A DNA stretch of 5,834 nt from Bacteroidota bacterium (GCA_023424725.1 JAFADQ010000410.1:1-5834), one strand, 5' to 3'; shown: positions 1 to 5,431, counted from the stretch's first letter. Made by a program: numbers and translations. The notes: a model not told the origin generated them from the sequence alone.

Positions 1-415
1 GTTTTCTAATACGGTGGGTATTACGGCAAAATTGTATGGCGGCGCCCATAATCTAATGGTCAATAAGCGTATTATTGATCATTACGAACCTTGGTCGTAC
101 GCTGGCTTATTGGCTGGTCCTTTAATTTGTTTCCCAATTAGTAAACGGGTAGAACTCGATTTCAGGCCCATGATAGGCTTAAGTGACGTAGAACTGCCTG
201 TAGATAAAAATGCAGGCATTACGGTAAAAAGCAAAACTAACCTGGCCTATGCCATGAGTGCCAATTTACAGTTTCATCTGGCGCAACGAATCGGGCTGCA
301 ATTTGGGCTAGAGTATTTTCACACAAAGGCTACATTTGCCCTTTCAAATGAAACCTTTAAGCAAAATATCAGCACTATTAATTCTACAACTGGGTTGTTT
401 TACCGGTTTAATTAG
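1..415 (+). CDS. Outer membrane beta-barrel protein, C-terminal part (5' end outside window)
   Basis: The reading frame is open from the left edge of the window (frame beginning at base 2) to a TAG stop at 413-415, giving about 137 residues, so the true start lies upstream. The GTG at base 14 is not likely to be the start. The protein shows alternating hydrophobic and polar stretches typical of transmembrane beta strands (for example LDFRPMIGL, SANLQFHLAQRIGLQFGLEYF). It ends in an aromatic-rich strand, GLFYRFN, as expected for the last strand of a barrel inserted in the outer membrane. This resembles the porin-like or OmpA-like small barrels common in Bacteroidota. No ligand or transport specificity can be read from the fragment. 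It converges on the glycosyltransferase gene, with 49 nt between the two stop codons. Class assignment is fair; exact family is unknown. Confidence 0.6.
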   Translation, partial: FSNTVGITAKLYGGAHNLMVNKRIIDHYEPWSYAGLLAGPLICFPISKRVELDFRPMIGLSDVELPVDKNAGITVKSKTNLAYAMSANLQFHLAQRIGLQFGLEYFHTKATFALSNETFKQNISTINSTTGLFYRFN

Positions 416-464
416 GAAGGTTAAAATTGCAGATTCTACCAAACTATCAGAAAATATAAACTGA

Positions 465-1454
465 TTATTTCTGCTCTGCTACTATGCTAAAATCTATTTC
501 CCGCATACATTTAAAGTGCCCTTCGGGGCATTTTTTGTAGCCGATTTTTGAGCAGGGCCGGCAGTATAAATTTGGCCGCTCCAGCACCACAAACTCCGTG
601 CGGTACGGGTACATACCAAATTCCGGCACGGTGTTTCCCCAAATGCTGTAGATTTTTTTTTGTAGCGCCGCCGCGATGTGCATTAAACCTGTATCGTGCG
701 TGAAAACCTCGTTTGCCTGTTGAAGTAAAGAAGCAGATTGATTTAAGCTGTACTTTCCGGCGGCATTATAAATTACCGTTTGCCCTGTGTAGCCCGGTTT
801 TTTGAAGGCCGCAGCTATCTCCTCGCCTACAGGTGCATCTTCTTTTCCGCCCAGCAAAACTACCGGCCGGTTAAGGAGGCTGCAGAGCTCAATTATGCGG
901 TCGGTTGGGAGGATTTTGGTATTGTGCTGCCCACCAATGGCGTAGGCGGTATAACCGTTATGGAATTCTGATGGCAAAGAAGAAAGCGAAACATGTGCCG
1001 ATTCGGGAATGTAATAATCGAGCCCCAGCCCATCGTCTTTCACACCAACCGGCGCGGCTGCATACACGAATCGCTCTACAATATGAATGTTGGGAAGTTT
1101 GTTTATTTTGAACTTTACCAGCAGCCATTTTTGGTAATTTAGTTTATTAAAACTTCGGCTTTTGGTGCCCAGCGCGGTTTTAATAATTTTGGTCCGCAGG
1201 TTGTTGTGCAGATCAATTACAAAATCGAATTTCTCCTCTCGCAGCACCGAAATCAGTGCCCGCAGGCTGCCCTTTTCTTTTCCGAGCAAATGCAGTTTAT
1301 CTATGTGCGGATTAGGCGCCAGCACATCTTTAAAAGCCGTTTTAGTAGCAAAATGCAGCTCCACGTTTGGCACCTGGTTTTTCACTGCGCGGATAACCGG
1401 AGTGGTGAGCACGATGTCGCCAATAGAAGAAAAACGGAGAATGAGGATTTTCAA
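465..1454 (-). CDS. Glycosyltransferase family 9 (ADP-heptose:LPS heptosyltransferase-like)
   Basis: A 329-residue protein of normal length for GT9 enzymes, which transfer a heptose or similar sugar from an ADP-sugar to the LPS core at the cytoplasmic face of the inner membrane. The N-terminal half begins with the classic MKILILRFSSIGDIVLTTP (residues 1-19), followed by DLHNNLRTK (81-89). The C-terminal half has IGGQHNTKILP (about 173-183), LGGKED (201-206), the donor-site signature HDTGLMHIAAA (253-263) and IWGNTVPEFGMYPY (271-284). A cysteine cluster (C298, C301, C309, C316) near the end resembles that of many heptosyltransferases. The start is a TTG at 1452-1454: the family N-terminus begins exactly there and an in-frame stop (TGA) lies only 9 nt upstream. 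It follows the PolX gene by 72 nt on the same strand, so co-transcription is likely. Acceptor and sugar cannot be fixed; it may act in LPS core or another surface glycan. Confidence 0.9.
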   Translation of the reverse strand: MKILILRFSSIGDIVLTTPVIRAVKNQVPNVELHFATKTAFKDVLAPNPHIDKLHLLGKEKGSLRALISVLREEKFDFVIDLHNNLRTKIIKTALGTKSRSFNKLNYQKWLLVKFKINKLPNIHIVERFVYAAAPVGVKDDGLGLDYYIPESAHVSLSSLPSEFHNGYTAYAIGGQHNTKILPTDRIIELCSLLNRPVVLLGGKEDAPVGEEIAAAFKKPGYTGQTVIYNAAGKYSLNQSASLLQQANEVFTHDTGLMHIAAALQKKIYSIWGNTVPEFGMYPYRTEFVVLERPNLYCRPCSKIGYKKCPEGHFKCMREIDFSIVAEQK

Positions 1455-1464
1455 GTTGTATCAA

Positions 1465-1496
1465 ATGAGTGGATGCGTGGATGAGTGGATGAGTGG
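1465..1496. repeat. 8-bp tandem repeat, 4 units (ATGAGTGG)
   Basis: Four head-to-tail 8-bp units on the plus strand: ATGAGTGG, ATGCGTGG, ATGAGTGG, ATGAGTGG, with one base differing in unit 2. The array fills nearly half of the 72-nt gap between the PolX and glycosyltransferase genes and ends 10 nt before the glycosyltransferase TTG start. On the transcribed (minus) strand it reads as C/A/T-rich units with almost no G. Confidence 0.85.
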
Positions 1497-1526
1497 ATTA
1501 TTTCAACTCATTCTTCTTACCATTCA

Positions 1527-3224
1527 TCAGTGTTTCTTTCTCGCTTTAAAAAATTCTTCCAAAGCCTCCCTTCCTAACGCATTCAACGTCATTTCCTTCG
1601 TTAAACCGCCTTTTCTTCCGCTTAACACGCCATAACGCATATCCAATAATCCGCCTGTTGAATGCGCATCCGGATTAATACTAAGCATTACGCCCTTTTC
1701 GAGGCAGTACGGTATCCAGCGCCAATCTATATCGAGGCGCCATGGGTTGGCGTTTATTTCTATTACTACTCCAAATTCGGCGCAGGCATCTATCACGGCT
1801 TTATGGTCTATGGGGTAGCCTTCGCGGCGCAGCAATAATCGTCCGGTTGGGTGGCCAAGAATTGTAGTGTAAGGATTACGGATGGCGGTTATCAATCTGT
1901 CCGTAGCCTTTACAATATCCATGTTCAATGGGCTGTGAACTGAAGCAACCACGTAATCGAAAGTATCCAGAATTTCGTCGCTGTAATCCAAAGATCCGTC
2001 TAATAAAATATCAGACTCAATGCCTTTAAAAATGCGGAAGGGCGCGAGTTTTTGGTTAAGCTGGTCTATTTCTTCCTGCTGTTTTTTAACGGTAAATTCC
2101 TGCATTCCGGAAGCGTAAAAGGCTGCTTTGGAGTGATCTGCAATTCCAAAATATTCGTACCCCAAATCGCGGCAGGCAATGGCCATCTGCTCTAAAGTAT
2201 GCGCACCATCCGAGTAAGTAGAATGGTTGTGCAGAATGCCTTTTAAATCAGAAAGCTCAACCAGCTTTGGTAATTTATTTTGAGCGGCCAGATCAACTTC
2301 TCCCAAACCTTCGCGCATTTCGGGTAACACATAAGCAAGCCCTGCAGATGCGTAAATTTCTTCTTCGCTTTTACCTTTTTCCGCCCGGCTAATTTGCAGT
2401 AATGTCTGGCCTCCGGCAACCGGTTCGTTTAAGTGCGCGAGGCTTCCGGTGAGTTGTAGTTGTTTTTCGCCAAACTCTTCGGGAGCGCAAAAATGCACCT
2501 CTACCAGGCTGCCGGTTTTGCTGCTGTTGCCGCGCCATGCAAAGGGCCCCGATGCAGGCAAATTTGGGCTTAGCAGCTCTATTTCCGATAAAGATTGATG
2601 CAGCGCCACCGTGTTTTTTGTGCTTACCAGCATCCCGATAGAACTGATAATATCTGAGTATCTTCTGATATCGCCCACCAAAGAAACCTGTTCAGCACCT
2701 TTCAGCTTGCTAATTTCTTCTACTAATTCGTTGGCGGTTTCTTCTACTTCGGCAAACAAAAACTTGCCTTCCTGAGCAAGCAAAAATGCGATGGCTTCTT
2801 TAATGTTCTCCTGGGTTTTGGCGCCAAATCCTTTCAGTTGGGCCACTTTTCCGGCCTCGCAGGCTTCCATAAGTTTGTGCAGGTCGTCTATTTCCAGTTC
2901 CTGCCATAAGGCGCGCACTTTTTTCGGGCCAATTCCCTTTAACTTCAAAACTTCCAGCAAACCTTCGGGTGTGTTGGCCAGCAGCTCGTCCAGCTCGGCA
3001 AAACTTCCGCGCACTACCACCTCTACAATTTTGGCCGACATAGATTTACCGATGCCGTTTAATTGCTGCAGTTCTTCGGCCGTTTTTCCGGCCAGCGGCG
3101 CATCGGTATTTTCCAGCGCGGCCACCACATTCTGGTACGGGCGAAGTTTAGGAACAGGCGCATCGTGCAGCTCCAGCAATTGCACGGCCAGTTTAAAAAG
3201 TTTGGTGATCTTCCGGTTTTCCAA
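1527..3224 (-). CDS. polX: PolX-family protein with PHP domain; polymerase site apparently inactivated
   Basis: A 565-residue protein, the usual length of bacterial PolX, a repair DNA polymerase fused to a PHP phosphoesterase/exonuclease. In order: an N-terminal 8-kDa-type helical domain (1-90); three helix-hairpin-helix motifs (GIGKSM about 57-62, GIGPKK 97-102, GFGAKT 132-137); a palm region (about 155-315); and a PHP domain (about 328-565). The PHP metal ligands all appear present: H332/H334 in LHNHS, D339, D363/H364 in IADHS, E403 in GIESDIL, H430 in ASVHS, H458 in LGHPTGR, and D519/H521 in NPDAHS. The palm is degenerate. Where active PolX has GDxD after G-S-x-RR, this protein reads SSIG (194-197), and the third aspartate is E242 (VEVHF). 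DNA synthesis is therefore unlikely, while metal-dependent nuclease activity and DNA binding look preserved. The start is a TTG at 3222-3224, matching the family N-terminus MENRKITKLFKLAVQLLELH; an upstream in-frame stop at 3240-3242 leaves no ATG or GTG alternative. It is first in a likely unit with the glycosyltransferase. Confidence 0.9.
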   Translation of the reverse strand: MENRKITKLFKLAVQLLELHDAPVPKLRPYQNVVAALENTDAPLAGKTAEELQQLNGIGKSMSAKIVEVVVRGSFAELDELLANTPEGLLEVLKLKGIGPKKVRALWQELEIDDLHKLMEACEAGKVAQLKGFGAKTQENIKEAIAFLLAQEGKFLFAEVEETANELVEEISKLKGAEQVSLVGDIRRYSDIISSIGMLVSTKNTVALHQSLSEIELLSPNLPASGPFAWRGNSSKTGSLVEVHFCAPEEFGEKQLQLTGSLAHLNEPVAGGQTLLQISRAEKGKSEEEIYASAGLAYVLPEMREGLGEVDLAAQNKLPKLVELSDLKGILHNHSTYSDGAHTLEQMAIACRDLGYEYFGIADHSKAAFYASGMQEFTVKKQQEEIDQLNQKLAPFRIFKGIESDILLDGSLDYSDEILDTFDYVVASVHSPLNMDIVKATDRLITAIRNPYTTILGHPTGRLLLRREGYPIDHKAVIDACAEFGVVIEINANPWRLDIDWRWIPYCLEKGVMLSINPDAHSTGGLLDMRYGVLSGRKGGLTKEMTLNALGREALEEFFKARKKH

Positions 3225-3243
3225 GCGCGTAATCTTTAGCTAA

Positions 3244-3251
3244 CAAAGGTA
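3244..3251 (-). promoter_or_regulatory. Candidate -7 promoter element for polX (TACCTTTG)
   Basis: The minus strand reads TACCTTTG, an exact match to the Bacteroidota -7 consensus TAnnTTTG, with its downstream edge 19 nt before the polX TTG start. A weak -33 match (TCTG, minus strand, 3273-3276) lies 21 nt upstream. Transcription would begin a few bases before the start codon, giving a very short leader. The match is by eye; the weak -33 box limits confidence. Confidence 0.45.
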
Positions 3252-3352
3252 CAATTTATGCCGGTTTCTGATCAGATGCCAGCCGAATTCTTCGTCCGCT
3301 TGCAAATCTGGCCGATGGTAACGTTCTTTACCCTCCTCAATTTATTTACGCG

Positions 3353-3769
3353 ATGAAATATATTTTCTTTCTGGCAGGCCTGTTTTTGATGCTCACAGCC
3401 CAGCAATGCAAAACAAAAAGCGTGCATTCCTCAAAATTCACTTCCAACGGAAGCCCGCTTTTTAATACCTGGCTGCACTCTTACGAAGACGAAACCGAAG
3501 AAGGAATACGGGTTTACAGGCCCAATTCGTACGATTTCCCTCCCTCAAGAGGCCGCACCGGTTTCCAGATCGAGCCCGGCGGCAAGTTTATTCAGTACGT
3601 AATAGCGCCCACCGACGGACTCGAGAACGTAACCGGTTCGTGGGAAATAAAAGACAAAAACACGCTGAACCTGAACTTTACCGACAGCCGCCAGCAACCC
3701 TACCAAATGGAAATTGTATCGGTAGAACCGGAGATGCTAAAAGTGCGGATCATCCATCAGAAAGAGTAA
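3353..3769 (+). CDS. Putative lipoprotein of unknown function (lipocalin-like)
   Basis: 138 residues with a lipoprotein-type leader: K2, a hydrophobic core (YIFFLAGLFLMLTA, 3-16) and a cysteine at C19. The lipobox is atypical (A-Q-Q-C, with Gln rather than Gly/Ala/Ser before Cys), so lipidation is probable rather than certain. The residues after Cys (KTKS) are not acidic, so they do not match the acidic surface-export signal described for some Bacteroidota lipoproteins; a periplasm-facing anchor is the simpler guess. The mature part is a compact beta-rich chain with NTW (38-40), VYRP (54-57), FPPSRGR (62-68), YVIAPTDG (82-89) and GSWEI (95-99), followed by alternating strands. This is compatible with a small lipocalin-like barrel. 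I do not know a function. It uses an ATG start, is divergent from polX (128 nt apart), and lies 97 nt before the EVE gene on the same strand. Confidence 0.75.
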   Translation: MKYIFFLAGLFLMLTAQQCKTKSVHSSKFTSNGSPLFNTWLHSYEDETEEGIRVYRPNSYDFPPSRGRTGFQIEPGGKFIQYVIAPTDGLENVTGSWEIKDKNTLNLNFTDSRQQPYQMEIVSVEPEMLKVRIIHQKE

Positions 3770-3785
3770 CAGACTCTGCACTATA

Positions 3786-3817
3786 AGCTGCAGCGGCCAT
3801 ATTTTTGCCCGTTACAG
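3786..3817 (+). repeat. Dispersed repeat, copy 1 (upstream of the EVE gene)
   Basis: About 32 nt that match 5366-5397 at 27 of 32 positions in the same orientation. The shared core is AGCGGCCAT, a T-rich run, then CCGT and CAG. The core is a near-palindrome (CGGCCA...TGCCCG) with one central mismatch. It starts 17 nt after the lipoprotein stop codon and ends 49 nt before the EVE start. It contains the candidate -7 box at 3800-3807. Confidence 0.65.
3800..3807 (+). promoter_or_regulatory. Candidate -7 promoter element for the EVE gene (TATTTTTG)
   Basis: TATTTTTG matches the Bacteroidota -7 consensus TAnnTTTG exactly, 59 nt before the EVE ATG. A TCTG at 3775-3778, spaced 21 nt upstream, is a weak -33 box. 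The element lies inside a dispersed repeat whose other copy has TTTTTTTG, so the match may reflect the repeat rather than a promoter. Confidence 0.35.
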
Positions 3818-3838
3818 CCTAAATTTACACCTGTTCTC

Positions 3839-3862
3839 TTCAATTCTTCAATCCTTCAACCT
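3839..3862. repeat. Short 8-bp degenerate tandem repeat (TTCAATYC-like), 3 units
   Basis: Three adjoining 8-nt units, TTCAATTC, TTCAATCC and TTCAACCT, end 4 nt before the EVE ATG. The stretch has no G and takes the place where a ribosome binding site would sit; no Shine-Dalgarno sequence is present. Confidence 0.6.
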
Positions 3863-3866
3863 TACT

Positions 3867-4271
3867 ATGCACTACTGGCTCGTAAAATCAGAACCCGAAG
3901 CCTACTCTTTTGCCGATCTGCAGCGCGATAAAAAAACCGACTGGGACGGTGTGCGCAATTACCAGGCCCGAAACAATTTACGCGACATGCAAAAAGGCGA
4001 TTTAGTGATGGTGTACCACAGTGTATCGGAGAAAGCCATCGTGGGCATTGCCAAAGTAACCAAACCGCATTTTCAGGATTCTAAAACCGACGATAAGAAT
4101 TGGGTTGCCGTAGAATTATCTGCCCACAAAGAACTCAAAAATAAGGTTACGCTGGCACAAATAAAGGCCACTCCAGCCCTGGAGAATATTGGCTTGTTGA
4201 AGCAATCGCGCCTATCGGTAATGCCGTTAAAAAAAGAGGAGTTTGATAAGATATTGGAGCTAGGAATGTAG
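3867..4271 (+). CDS. EVE domain-containing protein (PUA-like fold)
   Basis: 134 residues, essentially one EVE domain, a PUA-superfamily fold implicated in recognising modified bases in DNA or RNA (related to eukaryotic THYN1). Hallmarks visible: YWLVKSEPEAYSFADL at 3-18, TDWDGVRNYQARNNLRDM at 24-41, KGDLVMVYHS at 43-52, a short strand IVGIAKV at 58-64, a W at 79 in the middle of the fold, and the closing RLSVMPLKKEEFDKIL at 115-130. The length and both ends fit bacterial stand-alone EVE proteins. ATG start; no Shine-Dalgarno sequence. The last codons and the TAG stop run into the repeat that begins at 4267. The next gene, surE, is convergent. The partner or substrate cannot be deduced: no restriction, methylation or RNA-modification gene is adjacent. 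Confidence 0.93.
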   Translation: MHYWLVKSEPEAYSFADLQRDKKTDWDGVRNYQARNNLRDMQKGDLVMVYHSVSEKAIVGIAKVTKPHFQDSKTDDKNWVAVELSAHKELKNKVTLAQIKATPALENIGLLKQSRLSVMPLKKEEFDKILELGM

Positions 4272-4290
4272 GGGCGAATTGCATTCGCCC
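4267..4290 (+). repeat. Hairpin repeat A, copy 1 (GGGCGAAT-TGC-ATTCGCCC core)
   Basis: A 24-nt sequence containing an 8-bp perfect stem, GGGCGAAT/ATTCGCCC, with a TGC loop. The exact reverse complement of all 24 nt occurs at 4430-4453. It overlaps the stop codon of the EVE gene and may act as a terminator for it, although it has no following T run. Confidence 0.8.
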
Positions 4291-4291
4291 A

Positions 4292-4334
4292 ATTGTCTGA
4301 ACTGGGATTCGAAGGATTATAGGAAAGGCAGGAT
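4292..4334 (+). repeat. Repeat B, copy 1 (GTCTGAACTGGGATTCG...)
   Basis: A 43-nt element beginning ATTGTCTGAACTGGGATTCG, then AGGATTA- and AGGA-type units. Its reverse complement occurs at 4456-4498 with 39 of 43 positions identical. It directly follows hairpin repeat A. Such GGATT-rich intergenic elements are a style I associate with Bacteroidota genomes. Confidence 0.75.
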
Positions 4335-4429
4335 GACGTTATCTGCACTCAGGCGGTAATCCTTTTCAAAACCCGTAAAATCCAATCAATCAGAATAATC
4401 CAACCTATCCAAATTCACACAAAAAATAA

Positions 4430-4453
4430 GGGCGAATGCAATTCGCCCCTACA
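4430..4453 (-). repeat. Hairpin repeat A, copy 2 (inverted)
   Basis: Exact reverse complement of 4267-4290 over 24 nt, with the same 8-bp stem and a GCA loop on the plus strand. Two bases separate it from repeat B copy 2. It could serve as a terminator for surE, which ends 70 nt away on the minus strand. Confidence 0.8.
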
Positions 4454-4455
4454 AA

Positions 4456-4498
4456 ATCCTGTCCTTCCTGTAATCCTACGAATCCCAGTTCAGACAAT
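4456..4498 (-). repeat. Repeat B, copy 2 (inverted)
   Basis: Inverted copy of 4292-4334, 39 of 43 positions identical. Its surE-proximal end is the first unit of the tandem duplication at 4474-4521. Confidence 0.75.
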
Positions 4499-4521
4499 CC
4501 TACGAATCCTGGTTCAGACAA
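4474..4521. repeat. 24-bp tandem duplication inside repeat B
   Basis: Two abutting 24-nt units (4474-4497 and 4498-4521), both starting TCCTACGAATCC and ending GTTCAGACAA. They differ at only two positions (CCCAG versus CCTGG). The array ends one base before the surE stop codon. Confidence 0.85.
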
Positions 4522-4522
4522 C

Positions 4523-5305
4523 CTAAAAATCCCACTGATTCAACACTGCGATAGCATGATGCGCGGTGAGATCGAACTGAACCGGAACGATAGAAACGAA
4601 ATTATTGGCAAGCGCCCATTCGTCGGTGTCTTCGCCGTGGTCTTCGTTCACGAATTTGCCGGCCATCCAGTAGTAGCGGCGGCCGTTCGGGTCCAGGCGT
4701 TCTTCAAACTCTTCCTGCCATTGGGCGCGGGCCTGGCGGCAGATCTTCATTCCCTGTAGTTTTTTTGCCGATTTTTTGGGGAAGTTCACATTCAGGCAAA
4801 CGCCGTTCGGCAAGCCTTCTTCCAGCACTTTTTGCGCTATTTGCTTTACGTACGGTATGGTGTGCGAAAAATCGGCTTCGTGCCCGTAATCACACAGCGA
4901 AAAACCGATGGCCGGCATTCCTTCTATCGCGGCCTCTATTACCGCCGACATGGTGCCCGAATACAGCACGCTTATAGAAGAATTAGAGCCGTGATTGATA
5001 CCCGAAACCACAAGAGCTGGCTTGCGGTCGCGCAACACGTGGTGCTTTGCCATTTTTATGCAATCGGCGGGCGTGCCCGAGCATTCGTACGAATCGTGCT
5101 CGGGGAAAGTGGTGCTGCGGTCGAGGCGCAAGGTGTTGCCGATGGTGATGGCGTGGCCCATGCCGCTTTGCGGGCCATCGGGCGCTACAATTAACACATC
5201 GCCGAGCTCTTCCATTGCCTTTACCAGGTTCTGTATTCCGGGCGCGGTAATGCCGTCGTCGTTGCAAACTAATATAAGTGGTCGTTGGGTTTTCTTTGCT
5301 GTCAT
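4523..5305 (-). CDS. surE: 5'/3'-nucleotidase SurE (stationary-phase survival protein)
   Basis: 260 residues, a usual length for SurE, a cytoplasmic metal-dependent phosphatase that dephosphorylates nucleoside 5'- and 3'-monophosphates and, in E. coli, also short polyphosphate. The active-site signatures are all present: LILVCNDDGITAPGI at 10-24 with metal-binding D16 and D17; VAPDGPQSGMGHAIT at 40-54 with S47; YECSGTPADC at 73-82; SGINHGSN at 101-108 with N104; and the conserved YSGTMSAVIEA at 115-125. The C-terminal arm (about 200-260), usually used for dimer swapping, is intact. It starts at ATG 5303-5305; the first residues (MTAKKTQRP) form a short, ordinary extension before the first strand. 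It is a single-gene unit as far as seen: convergent with the EVE gene and divergent from the DoxX gene. A candidate promoter lies at 5400-5431. Identification is secure. Confidence 0.97.
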   Translation of the reverse strand: MTAKKTQRPLILVCNDDGITAPGIQNLVKAMEELGDVLIVAPDGPQSGMGHAITIGNTLRLDRSTTFPEHDSYECSGTPADCIKMAKHHVLRDRKPALVVSGINHGSNSSISVLYSGTMSAVIEAAIEGMPAIGFSLCDYGHEADFSHTIPYVKQIAQKVLEEGLPNGVCLNVNFPKKSAKKLQGMKICRQARAQWQEEFEERLDPNGRRYYWMAGKFVNEDHGEDTDEWALANNFVSIVPVQFDLTAHHAIAVLNQWDF

Positions 5306-5365
5306 AACAGTAGTATTACAAACACACGGTAAGAGTTGTTACACAATTTACCAAAGTGTTTTTTG

Positions 5366-5397
5366 AGCTGTAGCGGCCATTTTTTTGACCGTAGCAG
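5366..5397 (+). repeat. Dispersed repeat, copy 2 (between surE and the DoxX gene)
   Basis: Second copy of the 32-nt element at 3786-3817 (27 of 32 identical, same orientation), with the near-palindromic core CGGCCA-T run-TGACCG. It lies 61-92 nt upstream of the surE start, between that start and the candidate surE promoter, so it would be in the surE 5' leader, read as its reverse complement. Confidence 0.65.
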
Positions 5398-5399
5398 GG

Positions 5400-5431
5400 C
5401 AAAGGTCGCACGATGGGGTTTGCCGCACAAA
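5400..5431 (-). promoter_or_regulatory. Candidate surE promoter (TTTG, 20 nt, GACCTTTG)
   Basis: On the minus strand a TTTG (5428-5431) is followed after exactly 20 nt by GACCTTTG (5400-5407), which matches the Bacteroidota -7 consensus TAnnTTTG at all but the first position. The spacing agrees with the known -33/-7 arrangement. It would give a leader of roughly 90 nt before the surE ATG. Found by eye; no expression evidence. Confidence 0.4.

Noticed and set aside
448..467. ATCAG...CTGAT inverted repeat between the barrel gene and the glycosyltransferase as a terminator
   Set aside because: Only a 5-bp stem with a 10-nt A/T loop, and it overlaps the glycosyltransferase stop codon; too weak to call.
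1465..1496. CRISPR-like array
   Set aside because: Units of 8 bp without spacers; a simple tandem repeat.
1162..1635. 157-codon plus-strand open frame crossing the PolX-glycosyltransferase junction
   Set aside because: It is antisense to two well-supported genes and runs through the 8-bp tandem array; low-complexity product without recognisable motifs.
2791..3243. 150-codon plus-strand open frame opposite the polX 5' end
   Set aside because: Serine-rich shadow of the PolX helix-hairpin-helix region; no start context and no family resemblance.
4073..4348. 91-codon minus-strand open frame opposite the EVE gene
   Set aside because: Begins in the repeat cluster and overlaps the EVE gene, which is well supported on the other strand.
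4268..4498. Insertion sequence or MITE with terminal inverted repeats between the EVE gene and surE
   Set aside because: The inverted copies do not sit at the outer ends as a mirrored A-B...B-A pair (the order is A-B then A'-B'), there is no transposase, and no target-site duplication is evident; independent short repeats explain it better.
4995..5366. 123-codon plus-strand open frame (and others at 4832-5194 and 4765-4977)
   Set aside because: They lie antisense to surE, whose protein matches its family end to end; the alternative products are arginine- and cysteine-rich and resemble no protein family.
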